64,000 bases of DNA from Acuticoccus sp963704595 (lineage in GTDB: Bacteria > Pseudomonadota > Alphaproteobacteria > Rhizobiales > Amorphaceae): NCBI GenBank assembly GCA_963704595.1, contig OY969922.1, forward strand, positions 3,596,001 to 3,660,000. Direction: 5' to 3'. The notes under the pieces were generated by a model. It did no database searches. It was given only the letters and a program-made list of their open reading frames with translations, and was not told the DNA's origin. The translations under genes were made by a program, and so were the position numbers. Shown here in pieces: positions 1 through 10,488 of this stretch (its first letter is position 1; every line of letters begins with the position of its first letter).

Positions 1-984
1 GGCGGTCCGGCCGGTGCGCTCGCCGCAATCTCCCTCCCCCTCGCGATGCGGGTCGACCTCGGCGGGCCGATGTTGCCGACCGGGATCGCCGCGATCCTGC
101 TCGCAGCGCTCGTCGGCGCAGGCGTGAAGGTTGCGATGGCGCGGCTCGGGTGGTCGATGCGCCGGCGCTCGATCGTCCTCCTCGCGGCCGCGTCGCCGCT
201 CGTCCTCCTCGCGCTCCTCGCCCCGCACGGCGGCGCTTACCCGCCGGGGCTCCTGCTCCCCAGCATCGTCGCGCTCTCGCTTTGGCTGCCGACGCTGACG
301 CTCCTCTTCGGCATCCTCGTCTTCAACGAGCTAGCGCGGTCGGAGGCGGCGCGCAGGACCAAGGAGGAGCAGCTCTTCTTCATCCTCACCGAAACGGTGA
401 GCGACGACCTCCTGCGCTCGCAGATCACCCACCACGCACGGCTGCACGAGCGCTACGGCGTCCACTACGCCTTCCTCCTCATCGCGCTGGACGACGGCAA
501 GGCGATGTACGAGCGCACCCCGCCGGCCGACTGGGGCGAGTTCAAGGCCGCCATCGCCCGGCAGATCCGCCACTCGATCCGCGAGTCCGACGTCTGCGCA
601 CCGCTGGGGGCCGACCGCTTCGGCGTGCTCCTCCCCTATACCGGGGCCGCCAACGCCTACACGGTCGCCGAGCGCATCCAGACCGCGATCAACACCAACG
701 TGATCTTCGAGGGGCGGCCGGTCTCCGTCTCGATCGGTCTTGCGAACGTCGACGACAACGCCCCCGCCAACGACGTGGTCATCACCGCCGAGGGCGCGCT
801 TTTCCTCGCCAACGCCAACGGCCAGAAGAACGTCATCGGCCCCTTCCCCGGCGAGCGGCTGGAGGGCGACCCGGTGATCCGCTCCTTCCCCGGCGCTCTC
901 GTCCGCGCCAGCGGCCCGACCGCCGCACGCATCCCCGCGGCGCTCGACCGTCCACCCGGCGCGTCCAACGTCATCCACCTGTAA
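1..984 (+). CDS. Membrane-anchored degenerate GGDEF-domain protein (5' end outside window)
   Basis: The frame is open to the left edge; the first ATG inside is at 46, so the true start may lie upstream. The N-terminal part holds about three hydrophobic stretches (roughly residues 8-30, 42-60 and 66-92 counted from that ATG), followed by a GGDEF-like fold from about residue 120 to 265. The signature position reads LGADRFGVLLP, where active diguanylate cyclases have GG[D/E]EF, and the usual DxDxFKxxND strand is replaced by LDDGKAMYERTPP. Inference: a membrane sensor with a degenerate, probably non-cyclising GGDEF domain that may bind nucleotide or act through protein contacts. The tail after residue 265 is low in recognisable structure. 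Confidence 0.7.
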   Translation, partial: GGPAGALAAISLPLAMRVDLGGPMLPTGIAAILLAALVGAGVKVAMARLGWSMRRRSIVLLAAASPLVLLALLAPHGGAYPPGLLLPSIVALSLWLPTLTLLFGILVFNELARSEAARRTKEEQLFFILTETVSDDLLRSQITHHARLHERYGVHYAFLLIALDDGKAMYERTPPADWGEFKAAIARQIRHSIRESDVCAPLGADRFGVLLPYTGAANAYTVAERIQTAINTNVIFEGRPVSVSIGLANVDDNAPANDVVITAEGALFLANANGQKNVIGPFPGERLEGDPVIRSFPGALVRASGPTAARIPAALDRPPGASNVIHL

Positions 985-1098
985 CGTTCGCCGGCTTCTT
1001 CCCATCGCGATCCGGTGCAGATCCCGCACCGCGGATTTCCATTCCGCGCGCCACCGCTCTAAGTGACGGGAATGGACACCTTCGCGAAAGGAAGACGA

Positions 1099-2535
1099 AT
1101 GACCGACTGGCCGAACCATGGGACCATCACAGGACCGATCGTCATGATCGGTTTCGGCTCCATCGGACGGGGAACGCTGCCGCTGATCGAGCGCCACTTC
1201 ACCTTCGACAAGAGCCGCATGGTCGTCATCGACCCGTCGGACGCCGACAAGGCGCTGCTCGACAAGCACGGCATCGCGTTCAAGCAGCTCGCGATCACGA
1301 GAGAGAACTACCGCGAGGTTCTCACCCCCCTCCTCACCGAGGGCGAGGGCCAGGGCTTCTGCGTGAACCTTTCGGTCGACACCGGCTCCGTCGACCTGAT
1401 GCGCCTGATGCGCGAGCTCGGCGTCCTCTACATCGACACCGTGGTCGAGCCGTGGCCGGGCTTCTACTTCGACAAGAACGCCACTGCCGCGACGCGCACC
1501 AACTACCACCTGCGCGAGACCGCGCGTGCCGAGAAGCGGGCGAACCCCGGCGGCACCACGGCCGTCTCGTGCTGCGGCGCCAACCCCGGCATGGTGTCGT
1601 GGTTCGTGAAAAAGGCGCTGCTGAACCTCAAGTCCGACCTCGGCGACACCGGCCCCACGCCGACCTCGCGCGAGGAGTGGGCGAAGCTGATGCAGCGCCT
1701 CGGCGTCAAGGGCGTCCACATCGCAGAGCGCGACACGCAGGGCGCGAAAAAGCCCAAGCCGCTCGACGCATTCTGGAACACCTGGTCGGTGGAGGGCTTC
1801 ATCTCCGAAGGGCTGCAGCCGGCCGAGCTCGGCTGGGGCACCCACGAGACGTGGATGCCGGACAACATGGAAGTCCAGGCCGAGGGCTCCGGCTGCCGCG
1901 CCGCCCGCTTCCTCCTCCAGCCCGGCGCCGCCACCCGCGTGCGCACCTGGTGCCCCACCCCCGGCGAGCAGTACGGCTTCCTCGTCACGCACAACGAAAG
2001 CGTCTCGATCGCCGACTACTACACCGTCGGCGAAGGGCTCGACCCGGAGTATCGCCCCACCTGCCACTACGCCTACCACCCGGCGAACGACGCGGTGCTG
2101 TCGCTCCACGAGATGTTCGGCCAGGCCGGCAAGCCGCAGTCCGTCCTCCACGTTCTCGACGAGAACGAGCTGGTCGACGGCATCGACGAGCTCGGCGTCC
2201 TCCTCTACGGCCATGACAAGAACGCCTACTGGTACGGCTCGCAGCTCTCCCTCGAGGAAACCCGCCGGATCGCCCCCTACCAGAACGCCACCGGCCTGCA
2301 GGTGACGTCGGCGGTGCTCGCCGGCATGGTCTGGGCGCTGGAGAACCCCGAGGCCGGCATCGTGGAAGCCGACGAGATGGACCACGAGCGCTGCCTCGAG
2401 GTGCAGATGCCCTACCTCGGCCCGGTAAACGGCTTCTATACCGACTGGACGCCGCTCCACGGCCGCCCCGGCCTCTTCCCGGAAGACCTCGACATGGACG
2501 ACCCGTGGCAGTTCCGGAACGTGCTGGTCCGCTAG
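1099..2535 (+). CDS. hss: Homospermidine synthase
   Basis: About 478 residues, the usual length for bacterial homospermidine synthase. It makes sym-homospermidine from two putrescine (or putrescine plus spermidine) with NAD as prosthetic hydride carrier, and is typical of Hyphomicrobiales. The N terminus carries a Rossmann nucleotide-binding motif GFGSIGRGTLP; the conserved SCCGANPGMVSWFVKKAL block follows near residue 155. I chose the ATG at 1099 because AAAGGAAG lies just upstream (1087-1094); an in-frame GTG at 1063 would add 12 residues with no comparable ribosome site. The gene stands alone and is followed by a clear terminator. Family assignment is firm. Confidence 0.95.
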   Translation: MTDWPNHGTITGPIVMIGFGSIGRGTLPLIERHFTFDKSRMVVIDPSDADKALLDKHGIAFKQLAITRENYREVLTPLLTEGEGQGFCVNLSVDTGSVDLMRLMRELGVLYIDTVVEPWPGFYFDKNATAATRTNYHLRETARAEKRANPGGTTAVSCCGANPGMVSWFVKKALLNLKSDLGDTGPTPTSREEWAKLMQRLGVKGVHIAERDTQGAKKPKPLDAFWNTWSVEGFISEGLQPAELGWGTHETWMPDNMEVQAEGSGCRAARFLLQPGAATRVRTWCPTPGEQYGFLVTHNESVSIADYYTVGEGLDPEYRPTCHYAYHPANDAVLSLHEMFGQAGKPQSVLHVLDENELVDGIDELGVLLYGHDKNAYWYGSQLSLEETRRIAPYQNATGLQVTSAVLAGMVWALENPEAGIVEADEMDHERCLEVQMPYLGPVNGFYTDWTPLHGRPGLFPEDLDMDDPWQFRNVLVR

Positions 2536-2557
2536 GCTTCCGCGCGGGCCGCGAACC

Positions 2558-2586
2558 AAGGGGCGGCGGCAACGTCGCCCCTTTTT
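2558..2586 (+). terminator. Rho-independent terminator of hss
   Basis: AAGGGGCG pairs with CGCCCCTT across a 10-base loop, and the 3' arm runs into TTTTT. It begins 22 bases after the hss stop codon. Confidence 0.85.
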
Positions 2587-2613
2587 CGTGCCCTCGCCGG
2601 CGCTGAAAGCGCC

Positions 2614-3712
2614 TCAGCCTGCGCGGGGCGGGATCGGGACGAGGTGGTTGTCGAACGCCGCGTCGCCGGTCGTGCCGGTGCCGTCGGAGAGGCGGAAGAC
2701 GCCGGTGCCGCTCGTCACGGCGTAGCCCTCGGGGGCGGTGGCGGTGCCCGCGACGTCGGGGACCACGTGCATCTTGCGCATCTGCCGGGTCGCGGCGTTC
2801 CATTCGAGGAAGACGCCGCCGGGCGGGCTCGTGGTGATGACGGTCTCGCCGTCGGGCGTCACAGCGACGGAGCCGACATAGCGGTCCATGTGCGCCATGG
2901 CGTCGAGGTCGGCGTCGTTGAGGGTGAGGCCGCGGCCCGCGTCGAACGTGCCGACCAGCGAGAGGCGGTCGCGTCTTCGGCCCCTCGTACTGGCCGCCGA
3001 ACCAGACGACGCCCGGCGCCGCCTCCGCCATGTGGCGCAGCGAGAGCTGGTAGTAGTCGGCCGGCAGCGCGGCCTCCGCGATGAGGTCGCCGCTCGCGAT
3101 GTCGATCAGCGTGAAGTTCGGCGTCATCTCGGACAGGTTGAGCTTCGCGCGGGGATAGTCGGGGTGGGTGATGATCCCGCCGTTGGCGACCGCGATGGTC
3201 CGCCCGTCGCGCAGGAGCAGCGCCTCGTGCGGACCGATGCCGTAGGTCGGGATCTCGCCGACGCGGGCGTAGTCGCCTGTCGCGTCGTACATGCCGAGGA
3301 CGCCGCGCTCGCCATCGAAGTCATTCTCGGTGGCGTAGAGGATGCGGCCGTCGGGGGAGAAGAAGCCGTGGCCCTCGAAGTGGCGGTCCTCCGGCGGCGC
3401 GAACACCGCATCCACCGACAGCGTGTCGACGTCGACCGCGATCGCGAACCAGCCGGGCCGCCGCGCGAACACCACGGCGGTGCGGGGCTCCGGGCGGACG
3501 GCGGCGGAGTGGCCGCGCGCATCGATCCGGTGGCTGTAGAGCACCTCGCCGTGCGGGCCGACGATCGCCATGTCGAACCCGCCGGCAGCGGTGCGGCGGG
3601 CGGTCACGTAGGCCGGCTCGTCCGCGTTCGCGAATGGGGCGCCGAACGCTGGCGGCAGCGGCAGCAGGAGGGCGCCGAACCCGGCGAGGACGCTGCGGCG
3701 GGAGGGGCGCAT
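2614..3712 (-). CDS. DUF1513 family protein, last gene of the iron operon (frame broken)
   Basis: The first 40 residues contain RRSVLAGFGALLLPLPPAF, a signal peptide of Tat-like type, so the product is periplasmic. The rest looks like a beta-propeller with repeated strand motifs such as GHGFFSPDGRILYATEND and GSVAVTPDGETVITTS. DUF1513 proteins regularly close imelysin/di-haem oxidoreductase gene sets; their exact role is not known. The start ATG shares one base with the stop of the upstream imelysin gene (TGATG), indicating coupling. The frame shifts near 2960-2985; the total length (366 codons plus one base) fits a single extra base, so I read it as sequence error in an intact gene. Confidence 0.8.
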
Positions 3713-4785
3713 CAGTCGCCGTCCATCGCGTTGAAGCCGGCGACGAAGCCGAGTTCTTCGGGAATGCGCTGGGCGAGGATCCTGTGTGCGCCGGCAAGCG
3801 GCTGCTCGGTATAGGCGAGCAGCCGGTGGCCGTCCTTCCCGGTCGCAAGCTCCTCGAATGGCAGGTCTTTCTCCATCAGCGCGGTGAGTGCGCGATCGAC
3901 GAGCTCCAGCTCGAACCGGAGGCTCTTCAGCCACACGTCATTCTCGTCGAGGACGGCGGCGAGCGGTGGCGCCAGCAGCGCGGCGACCCCGTCGACGTTG
4001 CCCTTCAGCGCAATGAGCGCACCGCCGGAGCGCCAGAACGGGATGCGCTTCGGCTCGGCATCCTCCGGGCTTTCGCCGATGCTGGTGGCGATCTTGAGGT
4101 CCTTCACCATCTCGATCTGCTCGGCGGCGGCCTGCAGGATGTCCTGCAGCGCCTCGCCGTGGGTCTGGTAGACGCCGTTGTCCGGGCCGGCGGTCTCCAT
4201 CAGCTCGGCGAAGGGGCCGCGCCAGTCCGCCTCCAGCGCAGCCGCTACGTCGACGATGGCGGCAGCGATGGCGCTCCCGTAGCGGCAGCGGAACCCGTCC
4301 GGCTCCATGAGGTCTTCGGCGCCGGTGCCGAACAGCACGAACTCGAGCGCGGGCAGGCCCTGCACGGCGACGCTCTTGGCCTTCAGCGTTTCCACCGTGG
4401 CGGCGCTCTCGTCAGCCTCCGCGATCACGCCCTGGATCTGGCGCAGGCCCCTGCCCCGCCGGTCGGGCCAGAAGAACAGCCGCTCGATCCGGTTGTCCTC
4501 CCGCGCCGGGCCGAAGCGGAACATTTCCACACGGCTGAACGCCGCGAGCGCCTCTAGAAATCCTTCGCGGGCCGCGCCGATTGCAGCCTCGCCGGGCTCG
4601 GCGCAAAGGTCGGCCATGGCGGCCACCTCGGTCTCGGCCGCGGCGGTAAAGGCGGCGTACTGCGGTACGATCACCGTCTCGACCAGGCCGGACACGGCGG
4701 GCGCGAAGGCGCGGCCCTTCCCGTCCTGCGCGAATGCCGGCATCGCGGCGAGCACGACGACGGCGGCAACGAGGGCACTCTTCAT
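3712..4785 (-). CDS. Imelysin family protein, second copy
   Basis: 357 residues with an N-terminal signal peptide (MKSALVAAVVVLAAMPAFAQ) and an imelysin/M75-like helical body. Where the canonical imelysin motif is GxHxxE, this paralogue has GLPALEFVLFG, the form seen in the second imelysin of such clusters. Imelysins are periplasmic proteins tied to iron uptake (EfeO and IrpA relatives). The start codon overlaps the stop of the di-haem oxidoreductase gene (TGATG) and its stop overlaps the DUF1513 start, so all three are translationally coupled. Inference: a periplasmic iron-handling protein working with the neighbouring redox protein. Confidence 0.88.
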   Translation of the reverse strand: MKSALVAAVVVLAAMPAFAQDGKGRAFAPAVSGLVETVIVPQYAAFTAAAETEVAAMADLCAEPGEAAIGAAREGFLEALAAFSRVEMFRFGPAREDNRIERLFFWPDRRGRGLRQIQGVIAEADESAATVETLKAKSVAVQGLPALEFVLFGTGAEDLMEPDGFRCRYGSAIAAAIVDVAAALEADWRGPFAELMETAGPDNGVYQTHGEALQDILQAAAEQIEMVKDLKIATSIGESPEDAEPKRIPFWRSGGALIALKGNVDGVAALLAPPLAAVLDENDVWLKSLRFELELVDRALTALMEKDLPFEELATGKDGHRLLAYTEQPLAGAHRILAQRIPEELGFVAGFNAMDGD

Positions 4786-6310
4786 CACAGCGACTCCAGA
4801 AAGCGGATCAGCGCGGAACGGTCCTCGGGGTTCATCTCGACCACCCTGTCCCGGGCGGCCTCGGCCTCGCCACCATGCCACAGGATGGCCTCGAGGAGAT
4901 TGCGGGCCCGCCCGTCGTGCAGGAAGAACGTGTGCCCGTTCACCGTTTCGGTAAGGCCGATGCCCCAGAGCGGCGCGGTGCGCCATTCCTGCCCGCTGGC
5001 GCTGCCCACGGGCCGGCCGTCGGCGAGCCCCTCGCCCATGTCGTGGAGGAGCATGTCGGTATAGGGCCAGATCAGCTGGAAGCGCTGGGCCTCGCCTTCG
5101 GCGGCGCGCGAGGTGACGAACTTCGGCGTGTGGCAGGACGCGCAGCCGGTCTTGTAGAACACGGCCTTGCCGGCGAGCACCTGCGGGTCGTCCACATCGC
5201 GGCGCGCGGGGACCGCGAGGTTGCGCGAATAGAAGGCAACCAGCGGCAGCACCGGGTCCGGCGCCTCCACCTCGCCGAGGCGCGGCTGCACCCCGCTCGG
5301 CATGTCGCGGCAGTCCTGCTGGGCGATCGAGCATTCGCCGAACGCATCGGTCACGATCGGCGTCGAGATGCCGATGTCGCCCGCGAACGCTTCGGCCGAC
5401 TGGATCTCCACGCTCGGGCGTCGTCGCCTTCCAGCCGAAGCGGCCGAGCGTGAGCTGCCCGGTCTCCGGTTCGCGCACCAGCGACGGCTTGCCTGAGATG
5501 CCGTCGCCATCCGCATCGTCGGGGTCCGCGAGCGCAAGGATGTCGGACGGGTGGATCGCCTCCAGAAGGCCGAGCCCGATCATCGGGTTGGCGATCCTGA
5601 GCGAGGTCATCACGTCGGGCGCCATCGGCCCGTAGCCGAGGTCCTTGATGGTGACATTGGGGGTGCGCAGCGATGCGGTTTCGCCGCCGGACAGCGGCAC
5701 CTCGGTCTCGTCCCAGGTGATCGAGAACCGGCCTTCCGCGACGAGGCCCGGCACGGCGATGATCCTGGAGCTGGCCGCCGTAGGACGGCTCGGGGATGCG
5801 CAGCGTCTCGAAGCTTGCGAGCCGTGCCTCGTCCTCCGCGTTCTGCGGCGGGACGGAGAGGCGCATCAGCATCGTGGTGGCGACGTCGTCGGGGCCTCTC
5901 GGCGGGTGGCCGCGGCCGTCCTTGAGGTGGCAGCGCTGGCAGGCGCGCGCGTTGTAGAGCGGCCCGAGCCCGTCCGATGCAGCGGTCGACGACGGGGACG
6001 AGACCCAAAGCTTCTTGAAGATGCCGTTGCCGACGAAGAACGGCTCCCGCTCCTCGAACGAGAGGTTGGCGGACGGGTGCGAGAAGGCGTTGCCGTCAAC
6101 GCTCGCGTCTGAAGTGGCCGCGCCGCCGGACTTGGCCTCGAACGGTTCCGCCGCGTCGAACCGGCTGGTCGGCCGGGTGACGTTCAGGACGCGCTGAAGG
6201 TCCTTGTCGGAAAGATCGTCGCGCATGGTCCCGAAGGCCAGCGCATCGCGGGGGTCAAGATCGAGTGCGGCGGCCGTGATGGAGAGGCCGGCGCCGACGG
6301 CGAGGGCCAC
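4785..6310 (-). CDS. Di-haem c-type cytochrome, probable thiol oxidoreductase (frame broken twice)
   Basis: Two CxxCH haem c sites are visible, CQRCH about 130 residues in and CASCH in the C-terminal third, as in the di-haem proteins that sit beside imelysins. A hydrophobic leader (GGGLVALAVGAGLSITAAALD) implies export. The start is unsettled: no ATG follows the bfr stop, so I mark the GTG at 6310, but the leader may begin further up inside bfr. Two frame breaks occur, near 5764 (an extra base in a CC run) and 5415-5418; removing one base at each restores QLQIIAVPGLVAEG and ATTPSVEIQSAEA. Both look like sequence errors. Likely role: electron transfer or redox chemistry in periplasmic iron acquisition. 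Confidence 0.82.
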
Positions 6311-6341
6311 GAGGCCCCCGCCGAGGATCGTCGCGGTGCGG

Positions 6342-6830
6342 TCAGCTGACCTCGTCCGCGGACTCGGCGTTGAGGAGGCAGTAGCGCTCCTCGCCGATTT
6401 TCTTGAGGAGCGCGATCTGCGTCTCCAAAAAGTCAATGTGACCCTCCTCGTCCTCGAGGAGCCGATCGAACAGCTCCTTGGACACATAGTCGCGCTCCTC
6501 TGCGCAGATCTCGCGCGAGTCGCGGTACGCTGCGCGGGCGTCGTATTCGCCCGCGAGATCGGCTTCGAGAACTTCGCTGACGTTGGTGCCGATGCGCAGC
6601 GGCGCCAGGGTCTGAAGGTTCGGATGGCCGCCGAGGAAGATGATGCGGGTCGTGATGCGATCCGCGTGGTTCATCTCCTCGATGGATTCGGCGCGCTCCT
6701 TCTTGGCGAGCTTGCCGAGGCCCCAGTCGTCGAGCAGTCGGTAGTGCAGCCAATACTGGTTGACGGCACCAAGCTCGAGAAACAACGCTTGGTTAAGTCG
6801 TTCAATAACGCGGGGGTTTCCGTCCATCAT
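6342..6830 (-). CDS. bfr: Bacterioferritin
   Basis: 162 residues, standard length for haem-containing bacterioferritin, the 24-mer iron store. Ferroxidase-centre ligands are all present: E19, E52, H55, E95, E128 and H131, with M53 as the expected haem ligand (numbering from the first of two Met; the second may be the real start). It overlaps the upstream bfd by ATGA. The unusual feature is position: bfd and bfr sit inside an imelysin/di-haem oxidoreductase uptake set, so storage and uptake appear to share one transcript. Confidence 0.95.
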   Translation of the reverse strand: MMDGNPRVIERLNQALFLELGAVNQYWLHYRLLDDWGLGKLAKKERAESIEEMNHADRITTRIIFLGGHPNLQTLAPLRIGTNVSEVLEADLAGEYDARAAYRDSREICAEERDYVSKELFDRLLEDEEGHIDFLETQIALLKKIGEERYCLLNAESADEVS

Positions 6831-7087
6831 CCATCCTTCGGCACCAGAGACTTGAGTGGTGATGCCGAAAGGATGCCTGCGCCGTCAACCTCATTCATCG
6901 CATCTGCGAGAAGTTCCGACACGATTCGGGCGACGGAGGGGAAACAGCTGCAGCAGCGTCCCCGTTTCTGGATCGCCTTGTAGATGGATTGCGGTTCGAG
7001 CGACGCGCCGGGATCGGCGGCGAGGATCTGCCTCGCCGCGGCCTCGACTTCCGACCGCAGGATGACATTGCAGTGACAGACGATCAT
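6827..7087 (-). CDS. bfd: Bacterioferritin-associated [2Fe-2S] ferredoxin
   Basis: 86 residues with the Bfd pattern MIVCHC near the N terminus and CCSC about 40 residues later, giving the four cluster ligands C4, C6, C45 and C48. Bfd delivers electrons to bacterioferritin haem to release stored iron. The C-terminal 25 residues extend beyond the E. coli protein. It starts 26 bases after the upstream imelysin gene and overlaps bfr by four bases, so it is an internal operon gene. Confidence 0.92.
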   Translation of the reverse strand: MIVCHCNVILRSEVEAAARQILAADPGASLEPQSIYKAIQKRGRCCSCFPSVARIVSELLADAMNEVDGAGILSASPLKSLVPKDG

Positions 7088-7113
7088 CGCTCGATTCTCC
7101 GCCGGTACCGGTT

Positions 7114-8376
<1,263 letters not shown>

Positions 8377-8521
8377 CTGGGTCTCCTTCGGGGTCGCGAC
8401 CTCTGCCGCATCGAATGCCGACTTCGCCGGCCTAATATCGACTCCGTGATCGCCCCAAGATGGACCCAAGTCAACACAAGAAAACGGTAGAATAGCTCCA
8501 AGTTTTGAGCCGGTTTTCTTG

Positions 8522-8540
8522 GTTTTGAATGATTCAAAAC
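8522..8540. promoter_or_regulatory. Perfect 9+1+9 palindrome, putative iron-regulator operator
   Basis: GTTTTGAAT and ATTCAAAAC flank a single central G, a perfect 19-base inverted repeat in an otherwise GC-rich genome. It lies about 150 bases upstream of the first imelysin gene. Its A/T-rich dyad form resembles sites of Fur-family regulators such as Irr in Hyphomicrobiales, but the regulator is not identified here. On the minus strand a TTGACT at 8474-8469 could be a -35 element. Confidence 0.6.
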
Positions 8541-8612
8541 AGAGCGACGACTGACTCTTCGACCTCAGGTTACATGCACTGGCGAAATCACCAGGCAAAT
8601 TTCCAGATTGAT

Positions 8613-8629
8613 TTTTGAATAATTCCAAT
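8613..8629. promoter_or_regulatory. Second, imperfect copy of the iron-operon operator
   Basis: TTTTGAAT-A-ATTCCAAT repeats 14 of the 16 arm bases of the palindrome at 8523-8539; the centres are 90 bases apart. An outer dyad TTGATT/AATCAA (8608-8632) encloses it. The rest of the 411-base gap 8377-8787 holds a small hairpin (8642-8659) and the terminator at 8692-8720; I see no gene in it. Confidence 0.5.
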
Positions 8630-8691
8630 CAAACTCTGCCGCCGTCTTTGTAGAGACGGGGTCGGACAAGTCTGGCGAAAGCTCAACGCGC

Positions 8692-8720
8692 AAAATGCCG
8701 CAACCGGGTCCGGTGCGGCA
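8692..8720 (-). terminator. Rho-independent terminator of the minus-strand sugar operon
   Basis: TGCCGCA (8696-8702) pairs with TGCGGCA (8714-8720) and inner CCGG pairs with CCGG around one bulged A. On the minus strand the hairpin is followed by TTTT (8695-8692). It lies 67 bases after the HAD phosphatase stop. Confidence 0.75.
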
Positions 8721-8787
8721 GGTGGCGCCGCGGCGGCGTCGCGCTGTCAGGGATGGTCAAGTGCGGCCGGAGCCGACCGCGCGCCCG

Positions 8788-9717
8788 TCAGGTGGTGATG
8801 GCGACGTGGTCCGGGACGATCCCGGTGGCCTCGATGAACGGGCCGACCTCGCGCTCGCGGTAAACGCCGTGGGCCGCGATCAGCACGGTGCCGAAACCTG
8901 CCGCGCGGCCGCCCAGAATGTCGGTGTGGAGCGTGTCGCCGACCATCGCGAAGCGGCTGCGGGGAATGTCGCCGACGAGGCGCAGGACCACGGCCTCGAA
9001 GGCCGGGCCGAACGGCTTGCCGCAGAAATTCATGTCGAGGTCGGCATGGTCGAGAAGATCGTGCGCCCAGTAGCCGGGCTCGATCGACGGGCCGGTCTCG
9101 CGCGGGGCGACGAGGTCCGGGTTGGCGACCACGACCGGGCGCGGCCGCTCTCCCAGCGCTTCCGCGAGGCGCATCTGGCGCTCGGAGCTCCACTGGTCGC
9201 CGGAGAGGAGGAGGATCGCGTCGGCATCGCGGTAGGCGGCCTCGTCGTCCTGAAGCGCGATGGCGCGGCCGGGGAGCTCGTCCATCGACCCCTCCCCCGC
9301 CGCGGTCACGCCCCACAGCGCATCGGCCGGGAAGCGCGCCATCGCCTCCAGCGCGATGTCGCGGCTCGAGATGATCTCGTCCGCCGTGAAGTCGAACCCC
9401 AGCCCGTCATACTTCGCGACGCTGCTCGCCGCCGGGTAGGAAGCCGAGTTTGTGAGGACGATGAGCTTCTTGCCGGCACGCCGGAGGTCCGCCATCCGCT
9501 CCGCCGCGCCGGGAATGGCGGACGCGCCGACGTTGAGGACGCCGAACCCGTCGAGGACGAAGACGTCGTAGCGGTCCGCCACCGCCGCAAGGTTGTCCAC
9601 CCGGTTCGGCACCACGCCGGCGAAGTCGGCCTCAGGCAGGCGCGGGCGGACGGCTTCGTAGCGGTCGGTGATCCAGTCGGCATCGATGGTGCGGGGCGGC
9701 GGGGTGGTGCGTGTCAT
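8788..9717 (-). CDS. HAD superfamily class IIA phosphatase (AraL/NagD-like)
   Basis: 309 residues. HAD motif I appears as VFVLDGFGVLNVG near residue 50, the threonine motif as VLTNSAS, and motif IV as MVGDTLHTDILGG near residue 255, with the class IIA cap between. Such enzymes dephosphorylate sugar or glycerol phosphates. It is the last gene of the arm and overlaps the SDR stop by ATGA. Its co-occurrence with an AraM-type dehydrogenase recalls the araL-araM pair of Bacillus arabinose operons. Substrate unknown; a polyol or sugar phosphate is the natural guess. Confidence 0.85.
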   Translation of the reverse strand: MTRTTPPPRTIDADWITDRYEAVRPRLPEADFAGVVPNRVDNLAAVADRYDVFVLDGFGVLNVGASAIPGAAERMADLRRAGKKLIVLTNSASYPAASSVAKYDGLGFDFTADEIISSRDIALEAMARFPADALWGVTAAGEGSMDELPGRAIALQDDEAAYRDADAILLLSGDQWSSERQMRLAEALGERPRPVVVANPDLVAPRETGPSIEPGYWAHDLLDHADLDMNFCGKPFGPAFEAVVLRLVGDIPRSRFAMVGDTLHTDILGGRAAGFGTVLIAAHGVYREREVGPFIEATGIVPDHVAITT

Positions 9718-10484
9718 ACGGAGGAGAAACCGCCTTCGATCATGATGAGCGCGCCGTTGACGAGGCCCGACGCTGGGGAGGCAAGGTAGAGCGCGCAGTC
9801 CGCGATCTCGACGGGTTCGCCGAAGCGGCCGAGCGGCGTTTTCGCGAGCATCGGCTCGCCCTTCTCGGGCGGGCCCCAGATGTCGCGCCCCATTTCGGTC
9901 AGCACCACCGTCGGGCAGATGGCGTTGACCTGGATGTTGTGCGGCGCCCATTCGGCCATCAGCGACTTGGTAAGCGCGTTGAGCGCGCCCTTGGACGCGG
10001 CGTAGGCCGCATGGTCCGCCAGCGCGATCACCCCCGTCTGCGAGGATATGTTGATGATCTTGCCCCAGCGCTGCGCGATCATCGCCGGCGCCAGCGCGCG
10101 CGACAGCAGGAACGGCGCACGCACGTTGACCGCCATCGCAGCGTCGAACATGGCGGCGGAAAGGTCGAGCGCCGGCGCGACGGGCGCGATTCCGGCGCAG
10201 TTCACCAGAATGTCCACCGTGCCCCAGGCGGCGAGCGCCTCGGCGGCGATGGCGTCTGTGCCCTCCGCGGTGGTGAGGTCGCCCGCGATGGTGAGCGCCT
10301 CGCGGCCCTTCGCCGTCACCGCGGCGGCGGTGTCCGCCAGCGCGGCCCGGTCTCGGCCGACGAGCGCGACGTCCGCCCCGGCGTCAGCGAAGACGCGCGC
10401 GATCTCGGCGCCGATCCCGCGCGAGGCGCCGGTGACCAGCGCGCGGCGTCCCGTGAGGGAGAAGCGGTCGGTCCAGTCGCCCAC
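9714..10484 (-). CDS. SDR family NAD(P)-dependent oxidoreductase
   Basis: 256 residues, a classical short-chain dehydrogenase: TGASRGIG cofactor motif near residue 19, NCAG in the fourth strand, and Ser-Tyr-Lys catalysis as ISSQTGV followed by YAASKGA. The start is a GTG at 10484, five bases after the upstream stop with GGAG seven bases before it; a longer frame would intrude deep into the SIS gene. Likely oxidises or reduces a polyol or ketose in the pathway fed by the transporter. The C-terminal loop (IEGGFSSV) is typical. Confidence 0.9.
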   Translation of the reverse strand: MGDWTDRFSLTGRRALVTGASRGIGAEIARVFADAGADVALVGRDRAALADTAAAVTAKGREALTIAGDLTTAEGTDAIAAEALAAWGTVDILVNCAGIAPVAPALDLSAAMFDAAMAVNVRAPFLLSRALAPAMIAQRWGKIINISSQTGVIALADHAAYAASKGALNALTKSLMAEWAPHNIQVNAICPTVVLTEMGRDIWGPPEKGEPMLAKTPLGRFGEPVEIADCALYLASPASGLVNGALIMIEGGFSSV

Positions 10485-10488
10485 GGGC

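Noticed and set aside
150..2216. Long plus-strand frame across the GGDEF and hss genes
   Set aside because: Arg/Pro/Ala-rich composition typical of a shifted frame; the overlapping frames match real families.
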